NCBI RefSeq assembly: GCF_047496725.1 | Contig: NC_132970.1 | Span: 18,404,501 to 18,468,500 of the forward strand | DNA from: Anoplolepis gracilipes | Lineage: Eukaryota; Arthropoda; Insecta; Hymenoptera; Formicidae | Direction: 5' to 3' | Length of the DNA stretch: 64,000 nt | Shown: in pieces, positions 41,336 to 53,540 of the stretch | Layout of the letters: every line of letters starts with the position of its first letter | How positions within the stretch are numbered: position 1 is the stretch's first letter | Made by a program: the position numbers and the translations under genes | The notes under the pieces: model-generated | Database searches by the model: none | The model's input: only the letters and a program-made list of their open reading frames with translations | What the model was told of the DNA's origin: nothing

Positions 41336-42055
41336 ACTTTGTCAATGAAATTTGTAATTATTATTATTTAAATTTTACGTGCTTGAAAGATATGCTTGAA
41401 ATATATATTGTAACGTGTAGCATTTTTCAAATTATAAGCACACCGAAGATAATTCCTGCTCGCGATATTTTAGATATTGAAGTAATCGAAGATTCGAAAT
41501 ATTGAATTTTAAATGTAGGTCATCCGAAAGCGCGAGGATATGATACAATAGCGCGTAGCGATGCACATAAGCGACGAAAGCGTCGATTATTTTCCATCAA
41601 TCCTTTATCGAGCGCGGCGGAATAGGACCGTGACTTTCGGTTTTCCCGCAACGGCCTTATCGCGTTTCGAAAGCACACTTCTTCCTCACGCGAACCGTAC
41701 GCTATACAGCCCCGATGTTGCCGATAATGCGAAGAAAGCATAACCCATTAAGCGCGGGCTGTGAGTGGCGGCGGCTTTTGCAACCCTCTTACTTCAACAC
41801 GCTGCATTTTCCTCGAGGTTCCACAAGGTCTCCGTCGACGTCCCTTGTGTTCCCGATTCAGGTCACTCGTGTGCAGTATACGTCAGAGATTTATAGAATC
41901 TATATAACTTCCATTACAAAATATGTACTTCGTATCGGTTTCGTATCATTGTTTCCTCGTCATTGTAACTATTCTCTTTCTGAATTTATCCAACAGTATT
42001 CAAGCCAATATTTTCGGAATAGCTTGTTTGTTTAAAAAATTGTTTGAAAAAATGT

Positions 42056-42059
<4 letters not shown>

Positions 42060-42101
<42 letters not shown>
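42060..42101. repeat. Poly(T) tract, 42 bases
   Basis: The longest mononucleotide run in the window. Confidence 0.98.
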
Positions 42102-42104
<3 letters not shown>

Positions 42105-42215
42105 TTAAACTCGTATGCTACAGCTTACAAACTCTGCTCATAATAAACTTATAACATATTGAAAATGGATTTAAGTTAATTTAAACTCTCTCCTTCTCTT
42201 TTTCTCTCTTTCTCA

Positions 42216-42243
42216 TACACACACACACACACATACACACACA

Positions 42244-42294
<51 letters not shown>
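42216..42294. repeat. Compound (CA)n and (TA)n microsatellite
   Basis: A CA run (42216-42244, one T interruption) is followed after four bases by a perfect TA run (42248-42294). Confidence 0.97.
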
Positions 42295-42300
<6 letters not shown>

Positions 42301-42611
42301 TGCATGTATGTTATGTATAAATTCTTTTAATAAATAATCGTTTTTATCGGTTAGATATCTGATAATCTTTCTCCATTTTTTATGAGAATAAGAAAAACTT
42401 TCCGTCAATTGATTAAAGATATTAATAAAGAGGAATAAAGTTAATGGAAATGAATTTTTGAAAAGATAACTGTGCCATTCATACATAATTTCTTTATCTC
42501 GTTAAATAAAAATAAAAAATAAAAGATAGAATGCCTAACTGTATAGCTGTAAATCGTATTACGAAAAAAAGAGAGATAATATGCAGAAGCACAATTCATA
42601 GTCGATTTCAC

Positions 42612-42814
42612 CTATCCTCGTTAAGTTTAACGAATGTTAAATGTAAGAAAATTGGCAGAGAAGCTCGGATCTCGCGTAGCACGTCGAGATTCTCTCCTGA
42701 TGTATCAGTCCACAGTTCCTCTTGGTCGTCACCGCTATTGCAGCAGCTACAGGGCCATTCGACTTTTTCATTCTCAAGGAGCTGGCACAGCCATTCTCTC
42801 ACGCGAACCGGTAA
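42612..42814 (-). CDS. Candidate internal coding exon, unidentified
   Basis: On the minus strand a 203-base segment is open throughout. It is bounded by an acceptor with pyrimidine-leaning upstream sequence (ending CTCCGCGGCACAG) and a consensus-like donor GATAG|GTGAAA whose TGA would otherwise end the frame. It gives 67 full codons, starting LPVRVREWLCQLLE, with a CSCC cluster at residues 22-25, an acidic DDQEE at 29-33 and a leucine-rich end. The opposite strand is also open, including an ATG frame from 42634 (MLNVRKLAEKLGSRVARR...) that ends in a donor-like TTG|GTAAGC at 42882. At most one of the two is real. The family is unknown. The acidic residues may simply reflect CT-rich plus-strand sequence. 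Confidence 0.22.
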
Positions 42815-42997
42815 CTGTGCCGCGGAGATTATGCAAAGACAGCATCATCGAGCGAGCGAAGGAACGAACGAACGATCTCTTGGTAAGCGGCTCTTTCTGC
42901 CGGTCCAGTATTTTCTCTTGTGCCGTCTAGTGCGGTTATTTCGATTTCTTTGCTCGATTGACAAGTTCTGGTGGCTTTCTTGCTTCTTCAAAGTTAA

Positions 42998-43002
<5 letters not shown>

Positions 43003-43030
<28 letters not shown>
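43003..43030. repeat. (AG)n microsatellite
   Basis: AG run with one short interruption upstream. Confidence 0.93.
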
Positions 43031-43274
43031 TTTTTACTTCTTGAATTTAACATGAATCGATATTACTGCGCTGGTTGGCCCTCGTTGCATTATTAGCGCG
43101 ATACGTCTCGAACGCTAATTAGGCAAAGTCGGATTGCGTGACGCAGTCGTTAAAACGTTACCAATAATTACGCTGGTCGTAATTACATTATCGTTTATTC
43201 GTTGTGCGCCGCGGCTGCGACTGCGTTTCGCGCACGTCATTACCGATTAATTGCCTCTCGTGTCTGCACGACAG

Positions 43275-43277
<3 letters not shown>

Positions 43278-43306
<29 letters not shown>
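43278..43306. repeat. (AG)n microsatellite
   Basis: AG run followed by GGGGAGAG units to about 43324. Confidence 0.95.
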
Positions 43307-43309
<3 letters not shown>

Positions 43310-43765
43310 GAGAGAGGGAGAGAGCAATTTATAGAAAAGATCTCAAATAGAGTATAAATTATACAAAAAAGAGATAGAGAGAGCTCATATGTCCCAGCGA
43401 GTGCGTAATTGCTGGCGAGACATGTGATGCAATGCGCGACAATGGCGGCGTTTCGCAGCCAGCGAATTAAACTCGAATTAAATTCTAATTTTAATTTCCG
43501 TGCATGCTTCACTTCTCGCCAAAATCTCTGCGGTAATTTGATCAACGCGCATTGAAATTTTAATCACGATTTTATACCGCCAAACTTTCCTCGATGCTTG
43601 TCTTACGAAGCATATGAGTTTTTTAATCGATACGTGTAAGCGGATTCTATACAATTAATCATGTGATCTGTTCTTAAATTTTTCAGACTGATTAATTATA
43701 GATTTAAATAGGTAAATTACATTCGATCTGTGTGAAGATTATATATATATATTGGTGAGTTTTTT

Positions 43766-43831
43766 TTTAGAATGAAAGCACTAATCTTCGAAAGCATGTT
43801 TTTTAGAATGAAAATCCTAATCTGCGAAAGC
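43766..43831. repeat. Two-copy 36-base direct repeat
   Basis: The segments starting at 43766 and 43802 share TTTAGAATGAAA, then CTAATCT, then CGAAAGC, with four differences in the core 25 bases. The period of 36 is a multiple of three, so the plus frame repeats as MKALIFES then MKILICES. Confidence 0.85.
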
Positions 43832-44153
43832 TCGTGTCTCTCATTAACCCGGAAATCACATCTTTATAGACGTAACATTTTTTCCTCGGAATTAGCTCGA
43901 GATTTCACCGGAACAATTTGCATTTCCTTCTACTCTGCAGCTTTATTCCATCGGCAGCTCTTTGTTTTTTCACGTTTGACGTCGGCCTCGTCGATGAAAT
44001 GAGTGTTGGCGTGTCTCTTGCTCTTTCGTTAGGGTCCGCGTCTCTTCCTCGTTATATTCCCGTTCGAGAGCGCCCTCATTCTTTCACGCGAGAGCCCGGC
44101 AACTGTGTTGTTGATGATGCGAGAAGAGCATCACCCATCAAAGCGTACAGAAC

Positions 44154-44200
44154 GCGGCGGCGGCGGCGGTGGCGGTGACGACGGCGACGGCGACGGCGGT
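44154..44200. repeat. CGG/CGA trinucleotide-rich tract
   Basis: Imperfect CGG units followed by GACGGC units. In plus frames it gives glycine or glycine-aspartate strings, in minus frames alanine and valine. Confidence 0.9.
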
Positions 44201-44547
44201 TCGTCTTTGCCGACCTTCCCTCTTCGTTTTTTCTCCCTCGTTACCTTCGACTCCCCGACATTTGCACTCGCCGTGCCGAGCTACGTCCGAGTGAGAAAGA
44301 ACGAGAGAGAATGGCAAGGCACACTTATATGCCGCGCCTTTTGTGCATGCCCAGGAGAATGAGAGGTGAGTGCTCATCGCGGCGTGACTCAGCCACACGA
44401 TTCACCGATTCGATGAAAACGTATTTATCATTCGTTTTCTTTCGCCTTTTTTCCTCCCTCCCCCCCCCTCTCTCTCTCTTTCTCTCTCCCTTCAGCGAAT
44501 AGAGGTTGTATCTCACGCGAGAGTGATCGCATACAAATTTACACGAG

Positions 44548-44568
44548 GACGTAGCGAAGAGCTACGTC
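44548..44568. repeat. Short perfect hairpin
   Basis: GACGTAGC and GCTACGTC form an 8-base stem around the loop GAAGA. Confidence 0.85.
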
Positions 44569-46190
44569 ATAAATCCAGCTCAAGAAGCTGCTAATTCTGC
44601 GATTAAGTTAAATCTGATTTTCTTATCCTCAAACCACCTGGAGGCTGAATGAACGTTGATTCAGTCTGCTTCACAAAAAGAAAATCCGCATTGTTGATGA
44701 GCTCAATATACTTAATTTGTGGGATTTGCAAGTTTATAAATAGTTTCTAAGCCTAAGCTATTCTCTCATTTATCTCCAGCTGTGTTTTTTTTTACTTCAG
44801 CTTTGTGAAAAAGACATTTGAATAGGATTACCATATTAACTAATGCGAAGCTTATCTTCAATAAAATTCAATGATATATTAGATGTATTCTGTACGTATT
44901 TTGTTTTTTTATTGTCTACATATATTGGCAAAAATAATATATATTCTTTATCGTTATTAAAAAATGTTTTAAGTTTCGCGTGAATTGTTTATGTTAATAA
45001 ATTTTAAATTTTATAAATCTAATTGAATAAACAATTAATGTAATATATAGATATAATAAATAAATTATGATTGATTAATATAATCCAATAAAGAAGATAC
45101 CATAATTATGAAATGATGATAACGTTGATATTATATTAGTATATTAAATTCTACAGTAATAAAGCATTTAACAATCTCTAAAGTAATTATCAATCATCGA
45201 TCACTATAGCTATATCAATAGAGCTTCTCCAGTTCTTTTTTAAGAATTGCAAAGACTTAAATAAAGTATCTTCATTTTCTCAGACATTTTGAATAATGAA
45301 TACGCAGTATTACTTCACGATACAAAAGGGGAGTAACGATGAATATTCTCTGATTCTTCTCTTGAATTGTTTACGATGGTGGGAAATTCCTCCTGATAGT
45401 GTAAATATGAATCGTTTTTAAGGCGGTAATTGGATCGTTTGGAAAAATATATACGAATGCTGCGGGGCCCTTTTATGAAATCAAACAGATATCAAAGACC
45501 AAACAACAACAACAATATCGGTATGCTTTCGCCTCATGCCTTACTTCGGACAATCGTCCTTTTTACGTTTCTTTTTTTTTCCGATCGTTAATATTTACTG
45601 GCCGCTACGCGGCGTTGATACGAAACACTATTCTTGTGTATATAAAGTTGAATGCATTGTTCTCTGGTCTTTGCTCGCTCATTATCTCAGTTTCTCGACG
45701 TTTGCATTTATCTCGGAAATAGTACGGCGAAACAAAAACTTTTTGATATATATATTATTCAAAATTTTATTGTTAGAAATTATATCTGATTACAAATCCG
45801 TAAAAAAGTAACCGCAACAAATACAATATCATAATAAAAATATTAAACACAAATAACATTTTTGGCTAAAAATATTGCCAATAATCCGTTAAAAAAAATG
45901 TTGTTGGATACTTTTATGAGACAGTTTTATTAACCGTAATCTTCTTCCATTTTTAATCATCTTTAATGGACATTTCAATATTATAATACAACAAGAATGA
46001 AAAATATATAATTGACAAGAAAATTATTCAGTTTGAAAAAATTCTTCGTATTTTTTTTAATTATCAATAAATACTCATTTGTTGTTTCAGGTTTACTTTC
46101 AATTTTTACTTTGCTATTGTTTGAATATTATTTTTTACTATAGCAGTGATTTTTAATCAAAATCTCCATTTTATATAAGTTCTAAAATAT

Positions 46191-46217
46191 AAATATAAGT
46201 GTTTTGCACTTATATTT
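46191..46217. repeat. Short perfect hairpin
   Basis: AAATATAAGTG and CACTTATATTT form an 11-base stem around a 5-base loop. Confidence 0.85.
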
Positions 46218-48211
46218 TGAGAATAAACAATTTTTTTTTTTTTTCTATTAATATATAACTTTTTTTAATATATTAAAAAACCTATAAAGTTTTATCCGCA
46301 AAACTCTAATTCCTACAAACAAGCGTCACTGTGCGATGGTGAAGAGACAGAAAGGAAAGGTCCGTGCTTCTCTATACGACGCTTTTATGCGAGGAACCTT
46401 CGATGAGGATCCAACGACGTGACTCAACGCCATAAGCACACAAAGATGGCTGTGAAAGAATTTCCCCCGACTGACGGCTTATCGTCTATCATTAAATTCC
46501 GTGGTCGTTAACGAACGAAGAAGAGGCGCGTATACTATAAACCGAACCAAAGCGGCAATCGCTTTTTCTACCCGTTCAATAATTCCCCGCCGACGGGCGG
46601 AGGAATCGCATTTATGAGTTGTACAATTTGTATATACAATTTGTGACCGACGTGAGTATCCTTGTGAGAAGCTGCGGCTCGTTCCCGTCATATCGGAAGC
46701 GCGTTCACGCAAATGTATAGAATGCATTTACAGCATTTTACTTGATAGGTATGTAGTTAAATTGCAGTTATTCCGCATAAGCGTAAATCCGATAATTAAA
46801 ACTGTTCGCCTAAAAATAATAAAAAGTGCATTTTTTTTTTTTTTTTAGAAAAGCACGCGGATATTGTTTCCAAGCGAAATGAAAATCTAGATATCCACGT
46901 ATATTATCACACAGAGAAGCACACGTTATTTTAACGCTCTCACATACAGCCAAATAAAAAGTTTGTTTCTACGCGACAAATTTCGCTGATTACTCCGCAT
47001 CTTTTTTTTTGCAAATTATGAATTTAAACCTGGCAGAGGAACTGCGACGAGAGAGTCGCAGCGCTGTCCGCGTATATATATATACGTTTGCTTTGCCGTT
47101 TCTTCGAAATTTCTGCCATCGGACGAGAATTAACGTACACGAAAACGTACACGGAGGTACACACGATGATGCGTTATAAGAGAGCGAGCGTTTCGTGCGC
47201 GCGCGGTATTTCTCTCTCGAAATAGTAGCCTAGAATCTGGGCTACGGAGCACGTAAAGCGGACTATTAGTTCGCTGTACGCTTCGGCATGCGGCAAAGCG
47301 TGCCGGGAAACTCTTTTGCTACGCTTCGCGACGTACGCTGCACCCTCGAGGTCCAGGGAAACCAACCGATATATTTTATGCAACGCGCGCGCTGCATATC
47401 GGTACGTTGCCGATCGCCGAAAAATACCACGAATATGCAGCTCGTCCTTCTGTTATCCCGTTTCCTTTCCTTTCTCCTCCTTCTTTTCCTCCTGCATCTG
47501 TCTCCCTTGTCTCTGCATCGGTGCATCTTTCATCGTAATTGCGCCGCGAGAATTAATTCGTACGATTGGGGCCGGCTAGCTTTTTTCGCGGTTTACTTTG
47601 CGATTAGTAAGTGAAGTTAAATACGTTTATTGAGCGAACAATGCGTACAGAGTGTCGGAAAATTTGCGAAGCATGAATGCGAATTCTTCATCCTTACGTA
47701 CGCACATAATTTTGTATTTTAAAAAGAATATATTTTTCTATTCCTTGGAATTTTTTTTTTTTTTTCTATGTATATAAAATTCTGAGAGACATAGAAAATA
47801 TATGTATAGAAAAGATATAAAATGAGAAAAATACTGTTGAAATAGAGGACAATACAATTTGTCATATATACACAAATTTGTCTGAATTATGTACAGTCAC
47901 ATCGTTGTTTACATTAATACAATTTTAATCGTCTCTCTCTTTGATGCACGTAACTATTATTAAGCATTCTCTGTTGCGAGACGGCGACGTCCTTTGTACA
48001 TACGTTCGCCGCTTTACCTTAATCGACGCATTGTGTGCGAACACTCTGCTCGCCTGGACCCGTCTCTCCTCCCCTCGCAATTTCGGATCTGTGAAAATCC
48101 GACGTGAGAACGCGACGACAAACGACAAGCGCAGACGCCAAGCGGAGTGAGCGCGAGTAACGGCGAGAGGCGAACACGTAATCGCGTAAATGCCAAAGAC
48201 ATCGCCAGGCG

Positions 48212-48228
48212 GCCTCCATCATGGAGGC
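48212..48228. repeat. Short palindrome
   Basis: GCCTCCAT and ATGGAGGC flank a single C. Confidence 0.85.
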
Positions 48229-49700
48229 TCCATGAAGATTTTCTACCACAAAAGCCGAGGAGAGAGAGAGAGAGGAAGAAAGAGAGTGCCGCTGGCAACG
48301 AAGGAGGACAACGGGGAGAGGATTTGCCTCTCGCGTCCCCTTGGCCTGACCGCAACGGTACGACGTTCCAAATGGACTCGCATTCTAGTAAGACATAAGG
48401 TCATCGGATTTTTCGATTATAAATGCGGGACGACGAACGTATTTTAAAAGTTCCCGTTTCATCCGATATATACCTTTTTCCATTCATTTCCAAAAATATT
48501 GTAATAGTAATTTTAAAAAATTTGAAACTTAAAAAATAATCAAGCACCACACAAAAAAGTTTGTTTATAATTTATATTAATTCAACAAGCTCTATAATTA
48601 TTATTAATGTTTGATTATAATTACAAGTGTGTTTCTTAGCGTTAAAAGGCGCAACGTTTTTCGAAATTAGGTTAATTGGATACATAAAATTGAATAAACG
48701 TTACGAAAAATACAAAAGAAACTATTATTGCTATCAAACCGTCCATTATCGAATAAAGAGAAAGAACGGAATCAATTTCTCTTTTCTCTTAATGAGCATC
48801 TAAAATTGGAGATGTTTATTGAATTTATATTATTAAAGTCGTAAATAAATTTATCCAACGAAATTTTTGTCCGTTCATCTTTTTGTAATTTTTATACCTG
48901 CTCATCCTACCGTTAAAAGCACGAATCGCATAGTCACATCAGTAAGACAATGGCGGATCGCGATCCGGTATGGCGAAACTATAAATATAGAAATATAGAG
49001 ATGGAGCATGAGTTCGAGGGGGAGGGGGGAGGGGAAAGCCATTGCAGGGAAGCTGACGAGGTAAAGTGTGAACACTTTTCATTGGCTGTTATTCTACGCA
49101 TGCGTGTAGTATACCGTAAACCGGAGAAAATCGTAAAGATGTTACTTGGAAACTGTATTACGAAGTAACGAGATGAAGTAAAATACAAAGCGGAGGAAAT
49201 TCATTAAATTCGACTTGTCGCACATGAAAAGATGATTGTAAGTTTTTTCCAACAGATAACAAGTAACAGTCCAAATGTCAACACGAGATGTCCCAACCCA
49301 AAATCGTCTATAACGTGTCCATGACCCTTGTCTAATTGTAAGTATACGTAAGTATAGGTTGACGCTCCATTTCTATATTCCTATATATATATATACGTAA
49401 AACACTCACTACCAGCACGCCAATTACAATTCTATGCGCATTATATGCTCATTAGCGTGGCCGTATCTCATGGAGGCAGGGGCGCAGCTCACCGACGCTC
49501 CCTTATGCATAATAACCAGCTGCCTGGCTGGATCCCCGCAGCGCCTCCGTCCCGATAACATTACATTATTTCCGTCTAATTCACGCGAATCGATACGATA
49601 ATCCATCCATCAACGTTACGGTGTTCGCAACGCGCCGCGCGAGCGGTTCGTTAAAAATTCAGCCGAAATCACGTCTTGATAAATGTCATGCCTGATCGGG

Positions 49701-50852
49701 CTGGCGCGGACGCGTCCGACTTCGTTAAAGCGAGTTTTAAAGTAACGGATAAACGTGCCGTAGTCAGCCGGTGATGCATCGCGGCTCATTCGTCACCCGA
49801 GTCTCTGGGAAACGAAGAAACTCTCTTCTGGCGAGAACGATTGTGTACTCACACGAGCGTGTAAACGTTATTACAAAGAGATGTAACGCGAGGCGACGTA
49901 ACAACAATTCATTATCGCGGAAGTTTACATATCGTTACAAAGTTGTAACGCGCACGCGACATTCGTATTAACGTTGAATCCATTGAAAAATAAAACAAAG
50001 AAGCAATTTTCCTTGTAGATTTTGAATTCCATCATATTTGTATAATATGATTGAATAATTTGAATTTCTATGTATAAAAAAGAAAAACACGTTATTGAAA
50101 TTAAATATCATTGATTTTTTCATATTCTTAAATTGTAAAATACCTTGTTTCTCTGTGCGTTTTGAATTTATTCCGAGATTTGTCTTTCTTTTATATTCAT
50201 AAAAAAAATTAAATTACATCTACATAAAAGTAGTAGTGACGTTAATATAATTTGTAGAAAAACGTATATTATAATATATAAAGGGTCTTGTAGGTATTAC
50301 GTTGCCTCTCTCTGAAGTTTTTGTCCGAAACATTTTTCATTTCTGTAATACGTAATCCAGATAATAATATTAAATCCCTTATTCTGCTTAGCAACTGAGC
50401 GTTCAAATTATCAGGAGTCTCACAATCCTCCCTCGTTACAATTGACCCCGTAGCTCCCCTATGCGTGAAGATGCTCCGCGGGATAAGCAGCAGGCTTTCG
50501 AGAAAGAAAGCATGTACCCGACGAAATTAAGTAAACAACCATTGTGCGCAAGATGACGCGCGATATGATCGACGAGAGCGGCTATAGAATCGGACGGGGT
50601 GGGTTTGTGGACATAAAAAATTCCTTCCGAGTCGTGGATAGCTAATGAGACCCGCACCAAGAATCGTCGATGAATGACGTCCGTTTATTTTGGATTTCGA
50701 CTTCGTCGAAAGAGGGCTGACAACACCACATCGTCGCCCTGATCGCCCGAATCGAAAGCGCACAATCAAATACTTTTGGTCATTCAAACTGCCAGATGCT
50801 GCAGATGGACAGCACCGGCTACTAATCACAATAGAGCTCTCTTCTTATACCT
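49701..50852. other. Mixed stretch, no gene seen
   Basis: A minus-strand frame at 50436-50687 (about 84 codons, no ATG near its start) has a protein-like mixture, including LAIHDSEGIFYVHKPTPSD, but lacks a good donor and is not recognised. Confidence 0.45.
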
Positions 50853-51190
50853 ATATACACGGTGTCCCACAATCGGAACGCGTTTCTTCGTCCTTAGATT
50901 TTGCAAAATCATTTTTTTTTTTTTAAGCAGGAAATGATTAAAATCCTTTACAAAAAGATATTTGATATATTTTTCAACAATTTTTTTTACATGAAATTTT
51001 TAGATGGCTTTGTAAATTGTTCGTTAAATTAAAAAAGTATTTAAAATTAGAAAAAAAATTTTTTTTTCTATTAGAAACTTTTCCCTGAAGACACTCAACG
51101 ATGCGTCTCGATATTTTTCTTAAGAATAAATTTTCTGACTCGAAAATGATTCAAAATCTGTATAAAAAAAAAGTACGAAAAACACACCCT
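50853..51190. mobile_element. Candidate MITE with extended inverted ends
   Basis: The left end reads TATACACGGTGTCCC and the reverse complement of the right end reads TATATAGGGTGTG. About 40 bases in, both arms share AGATTTTG followed by AATCATTTT, which extends the inverted match beyond the tips. A further near-palindrome of A and T runs lies near the middle (about 51045-51075). The element is about 340 bases, AT-rich, with no transposase frame. It ends against a TA run (51190-51211), so a TA-type target site is plausible. The end pattern recalls that at 22671. The family is not named. Confidence 0.5.
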
Positions 51191-51211
51191 ATATATATAT
51201 ATATATATATA
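51190..51211. repeat. (TA)11 microsatellite
   Basis: Perfect TA run abutting the right end of the candidate MITE. Confidence 0.93.
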
Positions 51212-51597
51212 ATTCAAGCATTTACCTGCACGCGGTTTGCAGGCCTCGAGGCTCTATATATGCTCGCCTTCTGCTCTCTATCTTTTCCCATTTCTGTCAG
51301 GCAAGCGTGCAAATATACATGGCGCACGAAAATACAGTCAACATGTATGTAATATCGCGATCTTTGTGCGATGGACCGCTGACAGGAAGAGTCAGGCGTG
51401 ACGACGTAATTTCCGTCATCTTTCTGACCTCCCACGTATTCGTGTTTCTCATAAATAAGAAACCGCGACAAAAAAAGTTACAATACAGCGGTAAAAGTCG
51501 GAAGATAAAAAGTCACGACGGTGTGATAAAAATGTACGATAGCACCTGCGAAATTTTCGTTCGCCCTGTGTGGCCGCTAAGTTTTGTCATTTCAAGC

Positions 51598-51635
51598 TAT
51601 ATATGTACGTGCGTGCGTGCATGCACGCGTGCGCG
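51598..51635. repeat. 38-base strict purine-pyrimidine alternation
   Basis: Every step alternates pyrimidine and purine from the TATATATG start to the GTGCGCG end. The core GCGTGCATGCACGC is a perfect palindrome. Z-DNA potential is inferred. Confidence 0.9.
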
Positions 51636-52662
51636 AATTTATCGCGCGTAAAAAATTTGTCACGCTTTTTTTTCTCACGCACTCTCCAGCATTTGCATTT
51701 CAACGATGCGATCCCGCGATTCTAATTTGTCGTCTGCGAGTCTCGAGGGATAGCCAAGAGAGATTAATTCGTTCTCGTTTCGCGCGTATATACATGCGGA
51801 GAATAATATCTTATTCTCTTCACACACTCAGAAATTGACATCGCGTGCGCGTCGAAATAACGCGAGTAAAAAATGCATACGCTTTTACGCTGCGGCGCGT
51901 TAGCACGCCGTCTGCAAGCATTTACGTCAAAAGCGTGAAGAGAGAGAGAGAGAGAGATAGTTTGCTACAAAATCTTCTTATCGTCCTTTGCTTCTATTCT
52001 TTCTCTCTTTCTCTTTTCTGGTTCGCAGTATTTACTTTGCGCGCATTTTCAAGTATTAAAACGTGCCATCTTCCGGTATAGCACGAACACAACGTTCCTC
52101 TCTATTTTAATACTCATTTTTAACAATTTTTTGACTGTGAAAAAGGGACGGTCCAACGCGACGTTTTGCAACGGACTGTCCGAGCTTTCTTCTGGACCGG
52201 TGTGCGAGGTGCTCAACTTTTAGAGCCGTGTGTATTATGAATGAACGGCAGGGTCCGCGAGCCATATGGCGAGAGAGTGCAAGTAGTCGAGAGTATTTGT
52301 GTGAGAGTGTGAGTGTGCGTGTGCGCGAGCTAGAGAGACAGAGATAAAGAAGAAAAGAAAGAGAGAGAGAGAGAGAGAAGAGGGGAAAAGAGAGTGATCA
52401 GAGAAAAGAGGAGCACGCCACGGCAGATTGAACGATGACAGCGAAGTCGATGGCTTCTTAGGGCCATTTTATATAGAAAGCCAACGTAGCGCGTAATGCA
52501 ATTTAGGACGTGACAAATGTACGGCAGGTAAATTCCCTGAGACTCGCACGATGCCGCGTGCAACCCCTCTAGTATTATTGTGACTCTCAGCTGCTCTCTC
52601 CCGTCGCTCCCAATAAATTTGGTACAATTCTTTCCAGATTAGTAACTTTCTTCTCCTTGTCA

Positions 52663-52663
<1 letters not shown>

Positions 52664-52699
<36 letters not shown>
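52664..52699. repeat. (TA)18 microsatellite
   Basis: Perfect TA run. Confidence 0.95.
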
Positions 52700-52702
<3 letters not shown>

Positions 52703-53082
52703 TATTATTAAAATAAAATAACATATACGCAATCCGTTGTTGTGTGATTAAAGTTGGTTGAAAAAATTGTTTTGTTTATACGATAAAGCATAATCGTTAA
52801 CTTATAAAAATTCATACTTTGAGATAAGATTTAAAACTACGCACTATAACGCGAAAAGTAAATCCTTTCTATGAAATATTAGAATTCCGCGATATGGCTT
52901 CAGCGACAAGAACAGTTATAAATTAAATTGAATTTGTCACTATTGACCTCAATTTAAAAGTAATATATAACTCAAAGTAGGTCAACGCAACGAAATTACA
53001 GTGCGCACGTCTATGTGTGCGGTTATGTGTAGCACAACTTGTGATTAGAATGTTCCGCAATTGTTTGATTAATTAATGTCTG

Positions 53083-53119
53083 CTTCTCTCTCTCTCTTTC
53101 TCTCTCTCTCTCTTTCTCT
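53083..53119. repeat. (TC)n microsatellite
   Basis: TC run with two TTT interruptions. Confidence 0.9.
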
Positions 53120-53540
53120 CGCATAATATAGACACTTTAAGTATCGTTAATCGATAAGGCAAAAGAATGTACGACGCGTGCCGCAAGAGCAGAATCTCAG
53201 GTTTTATAATTGTAACAAAACGCGCCTTTATTCATTCATATAGACTCAAACGACTTTCGCCGCCTTTACTCTTCCGCCGAGCGTGCGATATAACTCGCAC
53301 GCGTTACGCTTTTAATTACGCCGAAGCTGAAAGCGCGTGAGGAAGAGTCATTATTATGCATTCCGTACGGGAAGCAGTGCGTACTGTGTAATTTGAAATG
53401 CGGTAAAAAAGTGCGCCGTGCAGACAGGTAAGTCGTAAAACCGCAACACAATGCACGTACGTATATCTCTTTAATATGGATTTCAGCGGGGTGTGCGCGC
53501 GTCTCTGTTAAACACTACGCAGTAAATCAATATAAGCCTC

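Larger units (their letters stand above)
39942..42059. other. Mixed stretch, no gene seen
   Basis: CG-richer at 39940-40430, 40800-41060 and 41540-41860, AT-rich elsewhere. A 73-codon ATG frame on the minus strand (41520-41741) is unrecognised. Confidence 0.5.
43832..49700. other. Mixed stretch, no gene seen
   Basis: AT-rich at 44760-46300 and 48440-48880, more CG-rich at 43900-44550, 46380-46700, 47040-47600 and 47930-48440. The frames in the CG-rich islets overlap on both strands. Near 44311 an ATG in a good context (AGAATGG) gives MARHTYMPRLLCMPRRMR and then a perfect donor (AG|GTGAGT, about 44366). This is a possible first coding exon but is unsupported by any second exon. Confidence 0.4.
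51212..53540. other. Mixed stretch, no gene seen
   Basis: CG-rich at 51280-51900 and 52140-52600. GA and TC tracts occur at 51937-51958, 52357-52378 and 53083-53119, and a TA run at 52664-52699. No frame is recognisable. Confidence 0.5.

Noticed and set aside
42531..43055. 174-codon plus-strand ATG frame
   Set aside because: Its end reads through an AG repeat (KERKRERERERE) and it overlaps two other open frames. Splice-bounded alternatives at the same place are better.
50436..50687. Minus-strand frame of about 84 codons
   Set aside because: It lacks a good donor, overlaps another frame open on the same strand, and is not recognised.
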